Shown here: piece by piece, positions 1 through 9,153 of the stretch
Position numbering within the stretch: the stretch's first letter is position 1
Layout: the number at the start of each line of letters is the position of its first letter
DNA from: Pelagicoccus sp. SDUM812003
Lineage (GTDB): Bacteria > Verrucomicrobiota > Verrucomicrobiia > Opitutales > Opitutaceae
Assembly (NCBI RefSeq): GCF_031127815.1
Contig: NZ_JARXHY010000017.1
Location: 60,149-124,148 of the forward strand
Length of the DNA stretch: 64,000 nt
Direction of reading: 5' to 3'
Translations under genes and position numbers: made by a program
Notes under the pieces: model-generated
Database searches by the model: none
What the model was told of the DNA's origin: nothing
Seen by the model: only the letters and a program-made list of their open reading frames with translations

Positions 1-105
1 GTGGCCCAGGGATCGAGCTCCGCGGCTCAGGAAGACGTCGAGAGCGAGGAGCCCTCCGATCAAAGCGAAGAGCCAGATTCGGAAGACAGCGAGGAAAAGG
101 TTTAG
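1..105 (+). CDS. C-terminal end of an upstream protein (partial)
   Basis: An open frame enters from the left edge and ends at a TAG at 103-105. The 34 visible residues are very acidic and serine-rich (runs such as EDVESEEPSD and DSEDSEEK), like a disordered C-terminal tail. The stop is 4 bp before the pheA start, so the two genes are probably co-transcribed. The tail alone does not identify the protein. A chromosome-segregation protein of the ScpB type would be one guess, but nothing visible proves it. Confidence 0.55.
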   Translation: MAQGSSSAAQEDVESEEPSDQSEEPDSEDSEEKV

Positions 106-109
106 TCGT

Positions 110-1177
110 ATGGATTTGGATACATTGAGGAAGAAGATCGACGAGATCGATCTGCAGGTTCTGGAGCTGCTGAACGAACGCGTTCGCACTGCCGCTGAGA
201 TCGGGCATGTGAAGCGGCTCGAGGGCTCTCCCATCTATGTGGCCAGTCGGGAGGAACAAGTGCTCAGCAAGCTGGGCAAGCTGAACAAAGGGCCGCTGAA
301 GGACGAGGCGATTCGGGCCATCTATCGCGAGATCATGTCGGCTGCCATCGCGTTGGAAAAACCCATGCGCATCGCCTACCTGGGTCCCGAGGCCACCTAT
401 ACGCACCAGGCTGCCAACAAGAAGTTCGGAGCGAGCATCGAGTACATTCCCGCTCCGGCCATTCCGGACGTGTTTCATATGGTTTCCAAGGGCGAAGCGG
501 ATCACGGCGTGATCCCGATCGAAAACTCCACCGAAGGGGCCGTTTCGCACTCCATGGACATGTTCTTCGAATCGGATTTGAAGATCTGCGCCCAGATTTT
601 CATGCCGATCTCGCACTGCTTGATTTCGCAGTCGCCGGTGGAGGCGATTGAGCGCGTGTACTCCAAGGATCAGGCCATCGGCCAATGCCGCAAGTGGCTT
701 CACGCCCACCTGAGCAACGCGTCGCTGCATACCTGCGACAGCACCACCCAAGCGGTGCAGGTCGCCAAGAAGGATCCGAAAGCGGCCGCCATCGCTTCCG
801 TACTGGCTTCCGATCTGTACGGTGTGCCTGTAGTTAAGGAAGGGATACAGGACAGATCGGACAACACGACCCGCTTCCTCGTCATCGCCAAGGAGTCGAG
901 CGGCTACGTGGAAGGGGTGGCTTTCAAGAGCAGTTTCCTGCTGTCCATCGACGACAGCGTAGGCGCCTTGGAGCGAGCCTTGCATGTGTTCTCGTCGCGC
1001 AATCTCAACCTGAGCAAGATCGAGTCGCGCCCCAATGGAAAGACGGCCTGGGAGTACAGCTTTTTCGTGGACGTGATCGGCCACTACGAGCAGGACACCA
1101 TAGCCGAAGCGATCGAGGAGCTGCGCGGCTTCTGCCCCTTCGTGAAATGGCTGGGCAGCTATCCCAACGTCAAGTAG
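110..1177 (+). CDS. pheA: Bifunctional chorismate mutase / prephenate dehydratase (P-protein)
   Basis: This cytoplasmic enzyme of phenylalanine synthesis converts chorismate to prephenate and then to phenylpyruvate. The 355 residues show the three expected parts. An AroQ-type chorismate mutase helix bundle covers about 3-85. A prephenate dehydratase domain covers about 87-262, with PIENSTEGAV near 136-145 and the catalytic TRF motif at 254-256. An ACT regulatory domain covers about 273-350, with the ESRP motif at 305-308 that is associated with phenylalanine feedback binding. Length and domain order match the family. The ATG is 4 bp after the upstream stop, suggesting translational coupling. 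Identification is firm. Confidence 0.95.
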   Translation: MDLDTLRKKIDEIDLQVLELLNERVRTAAEIGHVKRLEGSPIYVASREEQVLSKLGKLNKGPLKDEAIRAIYREIMSAAIALEKPMRIAYLGPEATYTHQAANKKFGASIEYIPAPAIPDVFHMVSKGEADHGVIPIENSTEGAVSHSMDMFFESDLKICAQIFMPISHCLISQSPVEAIERVYSKDQAIGQCRKWLHAHLSNASLHTCDSTTQAVQVAKKDPKAAAIASVLASDLYGVPVVKEGIQDRSDNTTRFLVIAKESSGYVEGVAFKSSFLLSIDDSVGALERALHVFSSRNLNLSKIESRPNGKTAWEYSFFVDVIGHYEQDTIAEAIEELRGFCPFVKWLGSYPNVK

Positions 1178-1267
1178 GTCAGGACCCCGTGCATCGCGGA
1201 TCGCGGTTTGCGGCGCAGGCGTACAAAATCATTGTAGTCCGGGCCGGAATACACCAGTCTAGTCCTT

Positions 1268-2299
1268 ATGGATACGCTTAGAGTCGGGGTGATTGGGGCC
1301 GGAGCGAACACTCGTTTGCGGCATATACCAGGGTTTCAGGAAATCGAAGGAGTGAGCGTGGAGGTGGTCTGCAATCGCAGCGAATCCTCTTCTCGATCCG
1401 TGGCGGAAGCCTTCGGCATCGAACGCATCGCCAAAACGTGGCAGGAGGTGGTCGAGGATCCCGAGATCGACGCCATCTGCATCGGCACCTGGCCGTACCT
1501 GCACGCTCCCATCACCATAGCCGCTCTCGAAGCTGGCAAGCACGTGCTGACCGAGGCGCGCATGGCGATGAACGCAGCGGAGGCGGAGGAGATGCTGGCC
1601 GCTTCCAAGGCCCATCCCGATCTAGTCGCTCAGATCGTGCCGTCGCCGTTCACTCTCAAGTGGGACAAGACCATTGCGAAGATCCTGGAAGCGGAGGAGC
1701 TAGGGACTCTGAGGGAAGTTCGCTTTCAGAAGTCGCTCGGTTTGAATGTGGATGCGAACGCGGCTCTGAACTGGCGACAGGACAAGGAGCTCAGTGGAAA
1801 CAACACCTTGATGCTTGGCATCTACTACGAAGTGGTGAAGCGCTGGCTGAAGGCCGACCCGAAGCGGCTTCTGGCGAACGGCTCTGTATTCACAAAGGAA
1901 AGACGCGTGCCGAATGGTTCGAGCAAGCCCATCGAGATCCCGGAAACCATCACCACCATCGCGGAGTACGATTCGGGACTGCGCCTGGTCGGGCAGATGT
2001 CGGGCGTGGAACTGGGAGCCTCGACCGACGAATACGTGATCGCAGGAAGCAAGGGCAGCTTGCGCATGGACCTGAGGGTGGGGAAGCTTTTCAAAACGCT
2101 TCTCGGCTCGAAGGAGGATGTGGTGAATCCGCTGCCGGAGGACATGGCGGATTGGCGAGTGGAGGCGGACTTCGTGGAGAGCATTCGTAGTGGAAAACCG
2201 GTGACGCTCACCAATTTCGAAGACGGACTGGCGTATATGCGCTTTACCGATGCCGCGATCGAATCGCTTGCCAAGGACTCCGCTTGGGTGGAGCTGTAG
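1268..2299 (+). CDS. Gfo/Idh/MocA-family NAD(P)-dependent oxidoreductase
   Basis: The 343 residues have an N-terminal Rossmann fold (VGVIGAGANTRLRHIPG at about 6-22) and a C-terminal alpha/beta domain typical of the GFO_IDH_MocA family, which oxidises or reduces sugars, inositols or related polyols. At the position where most members carry the EKP triad, this protein has TEARMAMN (about 94-101), so the usual lysine is replaced. That may place it in a divergent subgroup. The 90-bp gap from pheA may hold its own promoter. The substrate cannot be told from sequence. The next gene lies on the other strand, so it gives no clue. Confidence 0.85.
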   Translation: MDTLRVGVIGAGANTRLRHIPGFQEIEGVSVEVVCNRSESSSRSVAEAFGIERIAKTWQEVVEDPEIDAICIGTWPYLHAPITIAALEAGKHVLTEARMAMNAAEAEEMLAASKAHPDLVAQIVPSPFTLKWDKTIAKILEAEELGTLREVRFQKSLGLNVDANAALNWRQDKELSGNNTLMLGIYYEVVKRWLKADPKRLLANGSVFTKERRVPNGSSKPIEIPETITTIAEYDSGLRLVGQMSGVELGASTDEYVIAGSKGSLRMDLRVGKLFKTLLGSKEDVVNPLPEDMADWRVEADFVESIRSGKPVTLTNFEDGLAYMRFTDAAIESLAKDSAWVEL

Positions 2300-2437
2300 C
2301 GAGAAGGGACTTCTGGAAGGTGACGGGCTGGGCGGCCCGCCCTTCGAGAGGAAAAGCGCAAGGGAAACGCCCTGCCGAAAAGCGGTGATTCAGCGCCCGG
2401 CGCCGCCGAATGCTTCCCCAGCTCGTGTCGAGATGGG

Positions 2438-2860
2438 CTATTCGTCGTCGCGAATGTAGGGATTGTCCTCGACTTGCTCCACGCCGAGGTTGTCGGGCGT
2501 CGCGTTGAAGTCGAAGCGAATGATATCCACCTTGCTGGAGCTCAGCGACGGGCTTTTCAGCACGAGCGATAGGCGAATCTCCTCCAGCAGTTTCTTTTGT
2601 CGCCGAGCATAGTCCAGATCCTCCACCGGTCCGTAAAGGTAGGTCAGCAGTTCGTGCTGGTAGCGCACGTACCAGCCCTCGTCGGTCAGTCCGAATTGGG
2701 TGGCGTCGATGCCGGGGTAGCGCTCGAAGAAGTCTTCTTTGTCGAGCTTGGCCCCGTCGGCGATAGCCTCGACGGGAAAGACGATGACGCGTTCCTGCTG
2801 GGCGTGAACGGTGGTTGCGGCGAGACTGAAAAGGGCGAAAAGCAGAATCGATGGTTTCAT
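2438..2860 (-). CDS. Small secreted protein of unknown function
   Basis: From the ATG at 2860 the product is 140 residues. It opens with a signal peptide (MKPSILLFALFSLAATTVHA, cleavage after A) and should be periplasmic. An upstream in-frame ATG at 2881 would add seven residues before the signal and is less likely. The mature part is acidic with a YVRYQHELLTYLYGP segment, and I recognise no family. It is the last gene of a reverse-strand group that follows the Q/G/S-rich protein and the TPR membrane protein, so all three may work together at the envelope. Confidence 0.7.
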   Translation of the reverse strand: MKPSILLFALFSLAATTVHAQQERVIVFPVEAIADGAKLDKEDFFERYPGIDATQFGLTDEGWYVRYQHELLTYLYGPVEDLDYARRQKKLLEEIRLSLVLKSPSLSSSKVDIIRFDFNATPDNLGVEQVEDNPYIRDDE

Positions 2861-2881
2861 AGGAGAACCGATGGCATGCAT

Positions 2882-3853
2882 CTAGATGTTTGACGGGACG
2901 GGCACGTCGTCCACGGTGCCGGTTCCGCGCTTGGAGCCGGAGGAGCCGCCGATGTCTTCCGGCATTTCCTGGCCGTCGCTGCCCGACTCGGTGTTTTGCG
3001 AGCTTTGCTGGGCTCCTTTGCGGCTGGATTTCTTGCCTTTCTGGGAAGACGATTCGCTGCTGCTGCCGCTCGATGCCATTTCGCCGTCCTCGTCTCCGGA
3101 TTCCTGAGAAAGCTCTCCGTTGGGATCGATTTGAGCGGACCGGTCTCCGATGGATTGCTCGTCGGGAGCGGGTGGCATTTGAGCGCTGATGGATCCCTGC
3201 GAGCCGGATTGAGCTCCGGATTGCCCCTGCTGCTGCCGCTGCTGTTCCAGGGCTTCGCCTAGGCCATCCTGCTGGGGACTGCGGTTTCCCCTTTGAGACA
3301 TCTGCCCTTGCTGGCCTTGTTGTCCCTGCTGACCCTGTTGCCCTTGCTGCCCTTGCTGCATCTGTCCTTGCTGCCCCTGTTGTCCCTGCTGCCCGCCTTG
3401 CATTTGTCCTTGCTGCTGCTGGCCTTGCTGGGATTGGGAACTGGAGGATTGGGATTGCTGAGGGAAGGGGCTTTGCTGGCTGGATTGCTGTCCGCCGCCG
3501 GAGCTGCCGCCCATCGGGATGCCCATGGATCCGCTTGAGCCGCCCATGGGGCTACCGCCTTGCTGGCCCCCCATGCTGGGCATTTGCGGTCCGTTTACCT
3601 GGATCTGGGGCATGCCGGAATCCAAGGGTGGCAGGTTGGCCTCGTTGACCACGGAAATGGAGCCTCCCAGCGGCGAGTTGCTGACGGAGGAGTTTGGGCG
3701 GATGCTGCCGTTTTGGGAGCTGGCTCCGTTCTTGGTAGCGTCATAGATGCCGGGATCGGGGTCGAACTGGGCGTGAGCGCACAGAGCGATGCTGGCGCTC
3801 GCGGCGAGCGCGAGACCTCTGCGCGAAAGGGTGTGGGGGCAGGCGCGTTTCAT
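2882..3853 (-). CDS. Secreted Q/G/S-rich low-complexity protein
   Basis: The 323-residue product starts with MKRACPHTLSRRGLALAAS and a signal peptide ending at about CAHA, then becomes almost wholly low complexity. A G/S/M/P-rich part (GGQQGGSPMGG) is followed by a tandem QGQQGQ-type stretch at about 140-185, then a serine- and acid-rich tail. The DNA of the repeat stretch (about 3290-3450) is itself tandemly repetitive. No enzyme domain is visible. Such composition suggests a disordered or adhesive exported protein. It starts 31 bp after the TPR gene stop, so the two probably share an operon. No homologue is recognised. Confidence 0.7.
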   Translation of the reverse strand: MKRACPHTLSRRGLALAASASIALCAHAQFDPDPGIYDATKNGASSQNGSIRPNSSVSNSPLGGSISVVNEANLPPLDSGMPQIQVNGPQMPSMGGQQGGSPMGGSSGSMGIPMGGSSGGGQQSSQQSPFPQQSQSSSSQSQQGQQQQGQMQGGQQGQQGQQGQMQQGQQGQQGQQGQQGQQGQMSQRGNRSPQQDGLGEALEQQRQQQGQSGAQSGSQGSISAQMPPAPDEQSIGDRSAQIDPNGELSQESGDEDGEMASSGSSSESSSQKGKKSSRKGAQQSSQNTESGSDGQEMPEDIGGSSGSKRGTGTVDDVPVPSNI

Positions 3854-3883
3854 GTGGCGTGCGGGGGTTGGATCGTGACGGAG

Positions 3884-5590
3884 TTAGAAGTTGGTTTTCG
3901 TATCGCAAATCACGGTGAGCGGCTCTTGTGGAACGCCGCCGCGGATTTGGAGGCCGAATCGGACGTCCTGATGGCCTTTCTTTCGGCCGATCACGAAATA
4001 CTTTCCGGGGAGCAGGCTGATCTGCATGTCGTCAAATTTTTCGGGCTTTCGCATGGTGGGCCCTTGCACGCTGACCCAGGTCGATCCATCGGAGATGAAT
4101 TGCACCGGCACGGGCTGGCTTTGCAGTTGGAGAAAGTTTCGCAGCCGTTCGCCTTCCTCGGTCAGAGCGAGGTAGGTGGGCTTGCTTTTCATCGCTTCGT
4201 CGAAGGTGCGGATGGCCTGCTGGAATTCGGAGCGTTGAGCCTCGGTCTTGGCCACCTCGATGAGGCGTTTGTAGCGCAGGATGCTGCGGATCATGCGACC
4301 GGTGCGCAGCAGTCCGTCCTTCGCCTCCTGCAGGTCGGGCTCCATGTTGACCAGTTCCTGATAGAGGTCGCGGGCATTCTCCCATTGGTATTCGCGCTCG
4401 TAGTTGTAGGCCCGAGTGATCCGGGTGACGATGTCGTTCTGGCGCTTTTCCGAACGGGCTTTCTCGATGGCGTTTTCGATGTCGCTGCGATTGGGGAAGA
4501 TGCCCAAGGCAGCTTGATAGTTGTCGATCGCCTCCTCGTATCGGGCGTTGGCGATGGCGGTTTGAGCGGCTTGGTAGTAGGCGGTGAAGTCGCGCTCCGC
4601 GATCTTACGTTTGACCCGCGAGACGCCGGACTGGGCCTTGGCGGAACCCTTGTCGATGGAGAAGGCCTTTTCGAAGGAGGCCAGCGCTTCTTCCAGGCGT
4701 CCTTCTTCCTCGCTCGCGTTGGCGGCTTGCAGCGCCGCGTAGACCCGATCGGAAATGCGGGCCCGTTCGAGCTGCTTGAGGGCTTCCTCGTTTTCGGGAT
4801 CGACTTCCAGCACCCGCATGAAGGCCTCGGTCGCTTCCTCGCTTTTTCCCTGCGAGATGAAACGGTGTCCCAACGCGGCGTTGGATCGGATGAATTCGTT
4901 TATGGAATTTTCGACGGCGTCCAAGTCGTCGGTTGCCTGCTGCAGCCGCTGCAGAGCGGCGGTGAAGCTGCCTGTATCGAGAAAGGCCTTACCTTCAGAA
5001 GCGTTGTCGAAGGCGCTGGAGAAGGCCTCCTCGTTGAGCTGTTTGCCGATTTCCAGCTCGCCGGAGCGCACCAGGAAGTTGTCGTAAAGCTGCCGCGCGG
5101 TCTGCTTGTTCTCCACCTCGGTGGTGAACTCCTCGATCAAGGCGTCCACCCGTCGGTACTGATCGATGGCCTTCGCGTAGGAGGAGCGCCGCATGAAGTC
5201 GTCGGCGTCCGCCATTTCCTTTTCGATATTGATGAGCATGCGGGTCAGCACCTCGTTTCCGGTAGTGGGCATTTGCCGGGCCGCGTCGAGCTTGCGCGTG
5301 GTGATGTCCTTGATCCCTTGAGCTCGGGAAACGCTTTCGAACGCTCGGCGCGTATTGTCCGCCGCCGCTTGCTCCGCGGTTTGCTGAGCGATCGGCTGAA
5401 CAGGCTCTTCATAGAAGAACAGGAAGTAGGCGCCCACGCAGAAGAGGACCACGATGAGAGCGCCGATCGCTCCGCCGAGATAGGCCGTGATGCCGGCGGG
5501 CTTGTTCTGGTTGGCGTCGTCGAGCTCCGGGTTCCAATGGATGACCTTGTGCTTTTTCGATTTCTGCGGGTTGTTCTGTGATTCGGCCAT
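3884..5590 (-). CDS. Inner-membrane protein with periplasmic TPR repeats and a PEGA-like C-terminus
   Basis: Starting at the ATG at 5590 (MAESQNNPQKSK; a GAGAAG-like stretch lies upstream) the protein has 568 residues. A lysine-rich cytoplasmic N-terminus is followed by one membrane segment at about 24-46 (GGAIGALIVVLFCVGAYFLF), then a long helical region with several TPR-like repeats (for example RFISQGKSEEATEAFMRVLE and ANARYEEAIDNYQAALGIFP). The last 70 or so residues (VPVQFISDGSTWVSV to CDTKTNF) are beta-rich and resemble a PEGA-type domain. The alternative start at 5623 has no ribosome site. It heads the operon with two secreted proteins and probably acts as a scaffold at the envelope. 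The exact role is unknown. Confidence 0.75.
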   Translation of the reverse strand: MAESQNNPQKSKKHKVIHWNPELDDANQNKPAGITAYLGGAIGALIVVLFCVGAYFLFFYEEPVQPIAQQTAEQAAADNTRRAFESVSRAQGIKDITTRKLDAARQMPTTGNEVLTRMLINIEKEMADADDFMRRSSYAKAIDQYRRVDALIEEFTTEVENKQTARQLYDNFLVRSGELEIGKQLNEEAFSSAFDNASEGKAFLDTGSFTAALQRLQQATDDLDAVENSINEFIRSNAALGHRFISQGKSEEATEAFMRVLEVDPENEEALKQLERARISDRVYAALQAANASEEEGRLEEALASFEKAFSIDKGSAKAQSGVSRVKRKIAERDFTAYYQAAQTAIANARYEEAIDNYQAALGIFPNRSDIENAIEKARSEKRQNDIVTRITRAYNYEREYQWENARDLYQELVNMEPDLQEAKDGLLRTGRMIRSILRYKRLIEVAKTEAQRSEFQQAIRTFDEAMKSKPTYLALTEEGERLRNFLQLQSQPVPVQFISDGSTWVSVQGPTMRKPEKFDDMQISLLPGKYFVIGRKKGHQDVRFGLQIRGGVPQEPLTVICDTKTNF

Positions 5591-5928
5591 AGTCTTCTCG
5601 CCTCTAGGAAGATCGCTGCGCATCGGGCTTTATGAAGTTGGAAGGATTTATTGGTGTATGTGGGAAAACTGGGCAAGCGTATGCCATAATGCCCCGCTTG
5701 GAAAGCGAGTTATTGTTAATTACGAAAAGCTTAAGCTTTCGGTTTCATGCGAGTGGGCTTGTTTAAGCGTTTCGGGGTGGGAATCTTAGAGAGAGGGGCC
5801 GCTTGCGGAGGGCTATTATCAGTTGCATTGAAGCGCGGGGTGGATATCTGTTTGAATTGAATCCAGTCGGTTCGCTGGCTCGTAAACGATTTTAGCGCTC
5901 AAGTGAAACGATCTACACCCAACCGCAC
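5591..5928. other. Divergent intergenic region
   Basis: This 338-bp gap lies between two genes read in opposite directions and should carry both promoters. It is more A+T-rich than its surroundings around 5705-5745. I see no clear -35/-10 pair, operator or repeat. Confidence 0.4.
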
Positions 5929-6750
5929 ATGAAGCCTTCACTACTTTGTATCGTCGCGATCGCCCTTTCACCGTTGCTGCTCGTTTCGTGCAGCACCACT
6001 CCGGTGACAGGTCGGTCCCAGCTCAATCTGACATCGGACGCCAAGGTGGCCGAAATGACCATCGTCGCCTTCGAGCAGATGAAGTCGCAGATGCCTATTT
6101 CGAAGGACCCCATCTACAACGAGATGTTGCAGACCGTCGGCGAGCGCATCAGCCAGCAGGTCTTTTGGGACATGCCGATGGCCGAGTGGGAGTTCGTGGT
6201 TTTCGATCAGCCGGAAATCAACGCCTTCGCCATGCCCGGGGGCAAGGTCGGGGTGTTCGAAGGATTGTTTCAGATCGCGAAGACGGAAGACGAGCTGGCG
6301 TCGGTGGTAGCCCATGAGATCGCCCACGTCACGGCTCGCCACACTCATGAGCGGCTTTCGCAGCAGATGCTGCTGAATACCGGCGGACAGGTGGTGGGCA
6401 TCGCCGCCGCGATCGCTGGACCGACTTCCCTCGGCAACGGAGCGTACGTCAACATGACCGGCGCCATCATGGGAATCTATGGCATGGGAGCCCAGGGAGC
6501 GGCAGTGGCTTGGGACCGAGGCAAGGAAGCGGAAGCCGACCAGATCGGCATCATGTACATGGCCAAAGCCGGCTACGACCCGAGCGCGGCCATCACGGTG
6601 ATGGAGCGCATGGTGGAGATGGAGGCCATGCGTGGCGGAAACACCTACAACTCCACCCACCCGTCGTCGGCCGATCGCCTTGACCTGTTGCACAGCTATC
6701 TCGAAGAGGCCATGCAGGAATACGAAAAGGCCAAGGAGTTCCTCTACTAG
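5929..6750 (+). CDS. M48-family zinc metalloprotease, lipoprotein
   Basis: The 273-residue protein has a lipoprotein signal with lipobox LLVSC (lipidated Cys21), then a peptidase M48 domain. The zinc site is HEIAH at 129-133, and the third ligand lies in the EAEADQIG segment at about 200-207. The tail carries the THPSSADRLDLL segment usual in this family. It resembles the LoiP/YcaL group of envelope quality-control proteases, which trim misassembled outer-membrane proteins. It is transcribed alone and is followed by a hairpin terminator. Family assignment is firm; the client proteins are not known. Confidence 0.9.
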   Translation: MKPSLLCIVAIALSPLLLVSCSTTPVTGRSQLNLTSDAKVAEMTIVAFEQMKSQMPISKDPIYNEMLQTVGERISQQVFWDMPMAEWEFVVFDQPEINAFAMPGGKVGVFEGLFQIAKTEDELASVVAHEIAHVTARHTHERLSQQMLLNTGGQVVGIAAAIAGPTSLGNGAYVNMTGAIMGIYGMGAQGAAVAWDRGKEAEADQIGIMYMAKAGYDPSAAITVMERMVEMEAMRGGNTYNSTHPSSADRLDLLHSYLEEAMQEYEKAKEFLY

Positions 6751-6781
6751 CAAGAAGCGCCCATCGACGCCTCCCCATTTC

Positions 6782-6812
6782 AGCCCGAGCCGCTGCGGTT
6801 CGGGCTTTTTCA
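6782..6812 (+). terminator. Rho-independent terminator after the M48 protease
   Basis: An AGCCCGA / TCGGGCT stem is followed by TTTTT about 30 bp after the protease stop codon. Confidence 0.75.
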
Positions 6813-6892
6813 TTAGAAGCGGAAGTGGCTAGGATTAGGCTTGGCGCTAAGCCCGAGCTTTTGGGGTGAAATAGGAGGCGCCGCGTCGGAGT

Positions 6893-6908
6893 TGGTTTGC
6901 TAATTGCT
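6893..6908 (+). promoter_or_regulatory. Possible sigma-54 promoter for eutBC
   Basis: TGGTTTG, four bases and TTGCT keep the GG-N10-GC spacing of the -24/-12 sigma-54 promoter. It lies 48 bp before the eutB start. The middle of the -24 box deviates from TGGCACG, so this could be chance. Confidence 0.3.
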
Positions 6909-6955
6909 GGCGTGAAAGCTCGAACTACGGTCCCTGTTCGGGCCCGAATCGCGCC

Positions 6956-8362
6956 ATGGAATATTCATACAACGACGGCAAGGTCTCCTATCGATTCGCT
7001 TCCCTCAAGGAGCTGATGGCTAAGGCGACGCCTCTGCGTTCAGGCGATGTTCTGGCGGGGGTTGCGGCCGCTTCGGAGGAGGAGCGGGTGGTGGCTCAGC
7101 GGACGCTGGCAGAGGTGCCGCTGACCCGGTTTCTCGAGGAGCCGCTGATTCCCTACGAAGAGGACGAAGTGACGCGGCTGATACTTGATACGCATGATTT
7201 AGAGGCCTTCGAGGCGGTGTCCGGTCTCAGCGTGGGCGGGTTCAGGGATTGGCTTCTGAGCAAAGCCAGCGCGGACGCGAGCATGGAGCGTATCAGCCCT
7301 GGCATTACGCCGGAGATGGCGGCAGCGGTTTCCAAGCTCATGCGCCTGCAGGATTTGGTCCTTGTCGCCTCTAGGCTTCCCGTCGTCAGTTCCTTTCGAA
7401 CCACCATTGGTCTGCCAGGTCGCTTTTCGTCTCGGCTTCAGCCGAACCATCCGACTGACGACCTCCAGGGCATCGCAGCCTCGACCCTGGACGGATTGCT
7501 CTACGGGTGTGGCGACGCCGTGATCGGAATCAATCCAGCTACGGACAACGTGGAAAACATCGTTCGTCTGCTCGAAATGTTGGATACGGTCAGGTCCCGC
7601 TACGAGATACCCACGCAAAGCTGCGTGCTGACGCATATCACCAGCACCTTGCGAGCGATCGAAAGGGGAGCTCCGGTTGACTTGGCGTTCCAATCCATCG
7701 CGGGCTCTGAAGCTGCGAACCGAAGCTTCGGAGTCGATCTGGCGTTGTTGCAGGAGGCCTGGCAAGCGACGCTGGAGTTGAAACGAGGCACGGTCGGTCG
7801 AAACGTGATGTATTTCGAGACCGGGCAAGGAAGCGCGCTTTCAGCGAACGCCCATCATGGCGTGGATCAGCAAACCATGGAGGCGAGGGCGTACGCTGTG
7901 GCCCGACGCTTCTGTCCTTTGCTGGTGAATACGGTGGTAGGGTTCATCGGTCCGGAGTACCTCTACGACGGCAAGCAGATTATCCGAGCAGGTTTGGAGG
8001 ATCACTTTTGCGGAAAACTGCTCGGCCTGCCCATGGGCGTGGACGTGTGCTACACCAACCATGCGGAGGCGGATCAGGATGATATGGATACGCTGCTCAC
8101 CTTGCTCGGGGTCGCAAATTGCAACTTCGTCATGGGAGTGCCCGGGGCCGACGACATCATGCTCAACTACCAGAGCACGTCCTTTCACGATATCGCCTAC
8201 CTGCGAAAGACGCTTGGCAAGCGCCCGGCGCCGGAATTTGAAGCTTGGCTGGAGTCGATGGGTGTGACGGATGGCGAGGGAGGATTGAAGCCCATTTCGC
8301 GCAAGAACCGATTGCTGGAGTCGCCAATCGGCTTCGATGACCAAAGCGTGCTTTCCCAATGA
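6956..8362 (+). CDS. eutB: Ethanolamine ammonia-lyase large subunit
   Basis: This is the adenosylcobalamin-dependent enzyme that splits ethanolamine into acetaldehyde and ammonia; EutB carries the active-site barrel. The 468 residues are close to the usual 450-460. The catalytic residues known from the E. coli enzyme can be placed: Arg160 and Gln162 (FSSRLQP), Asn193 (GIN), Glu288 (YFETGQGSALSANAHHG) and Asp363 (MGVDVCYTNHAEADQDD). The 3' end overlaps eutC by four bases (ATGA), so the subunits are coupled. No eutA reactivase, microcompartment shell or aldehyde dehydrogenase gene is nearby, so ethanolamine is probably used in the open cytoplasm, as a nitrogen source for instance. Confidence 0.95.
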   Translation: MEYSYNDGKVSYRFASLKELMAKATPLRSGDVLAGVAAASEEERVVAQRTLAEVPLTRFLEEPLIPYEEDEVTRLILDTHDLEAFEAVSGLSVGGFRDWLLSKASADASMERISPGITPEMAAAVSKLMRLQDLVLVASRLPVVSSFRTTIGLPGRFSSRLQPNHPTDDLQGIAASTLDGLLYGCGDAVIGINPATDNVENIVRLLEMLDTVRSRYEIPTQSCVLTHITSTLRAIERGAPVDLAFQSIAGSEAANRSFGVDLALLQEAWQATLELKRGTVGRNVMYFETGQGSALSANAHHGVDQQTMEARAYAVARRFCPLLVNTVVGFIGPEYLYDGKQIIRAGLEDHFCGKLLGLPMGVDVCYTNHAEADQDDMDTLLTLLGVANCNFVMGVPGADDIMLNYQSTSFHDIAYLRKTLGKRPAPEFEAWLESMGVTDGEGGLKPISRKNRLLESPIGFDDQSVLSQ

Positions 8363-9153
8363 GCGATAGTATCGAAAAAGTGGAGACGAAGGATCCCTGG
8401 GAGGACCTCAAGGCGTTCACCGACGCTCGCATCGCCTTAGGGCGTTGTGGTGTGGCACCGCCGTTGGCGTCCACCTTGGACTTCCGTTTCGCCCACGCCC
8501 AAGCCCGGGATGCGGTGCATCAGATTTTCGAGTGGGAAAGGATCGCCCGCGAGATCGAGCCCATGAAGCGAACGCTGGTGGTGGCGTCGCAGGCCGGCGA
8601 TCGCTTCGAATACCTGACCCGCCCGGACAAGGGCCGCTTGCTGGACGCGGATTCGAGGCAGCGGTTGAGCGATTGCTCGCAGGCGGAGAAAGGGGCGGAC
8701 CTTTGCATCGTGGTGGCCGATGGGCTTTCCGCCCGAGCGATTCATGAAAACGCGGTACCATTCCTCGAGCGTTTCCTCAAGCAGCTGGCCGGCGTATCGA
8801 TTTCCGTTTCACCAGTGTGCGTCGCTCGCAACGCCCGCGTCGCCCTCTCGGATCCTATCGGCGCGGCGCTGCGAGCCAAGCTGGTGTGCATGCTGGTTGG
8901 CGAGCGGCCCGGTTTGAGTTCCCCGAACTCGATGGGCATCTACCTCACCTACGATCCGCTCCCCGGAAAGACGGACGAAGCCAGAAACTGCATTTCCAAC
9001 GTGCGCCAAGGCGGGCTGAGCATCGAGCGGGCGGCGCAGAAAACGAGCTACCTGATCGAAAACGCCTTGAGGCTGAAGCGAAGCGGCGTGGCGCTGAAGG
9101 ACGAGATGCCGAGCAACTACCTGCCCTTCATCGATACGCCGCGCTTGGCCTGA
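8359..9153 (+). CDS. eutC: Ethanolamine ammonia-lyase small subunit
   Basis: The 264-residue EutC partner helps bind cobalamin and completes the EutB6C6 enzyme. Family landmarks are DARIALGRCGVAPP near the N-terminus, the VVADGLSARAIHENAVPFL segment in the middle, and GLSSPNSMGIYLTYDPLPGK with NCISNVRQGGLS toward the end. It starts inside the last codons of eutB (ATGA overlap). A 300-bp gap separates it from the TRAP transporter genes on the same strand. Confidence 0.93.
   Translation: MSDSIEKVETKDPWEDLKAFTDARIALGRCGVAPPLASTLDFRFAHAQARDAVHQIFEWERIAREIEPMKRTLVVASQAGDRFEYLTRPDKGRLLDADSRQRLSDCSQAEKGADLCIVVADGLSARAIHENAVPFLERFLKQLAGVSISVSPVCVARNARVALSDPIGAALRAKLVCMLVGERPGLSSPNSMGIYLTYDPLPGKTDEARNCISNVRQGGLSIERAAQKTSYLIENALRLKRSGVALKDEMPSNYLPFIDTPRLA

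Noticed and set aside
3560..5581. 673-codon open frame on the forward strand
   Set aside because: It is antisense to the TPR membrane protein and the Q/G/S-rich gene, has no start signal or domain, and arises from codon bias on the other strand.
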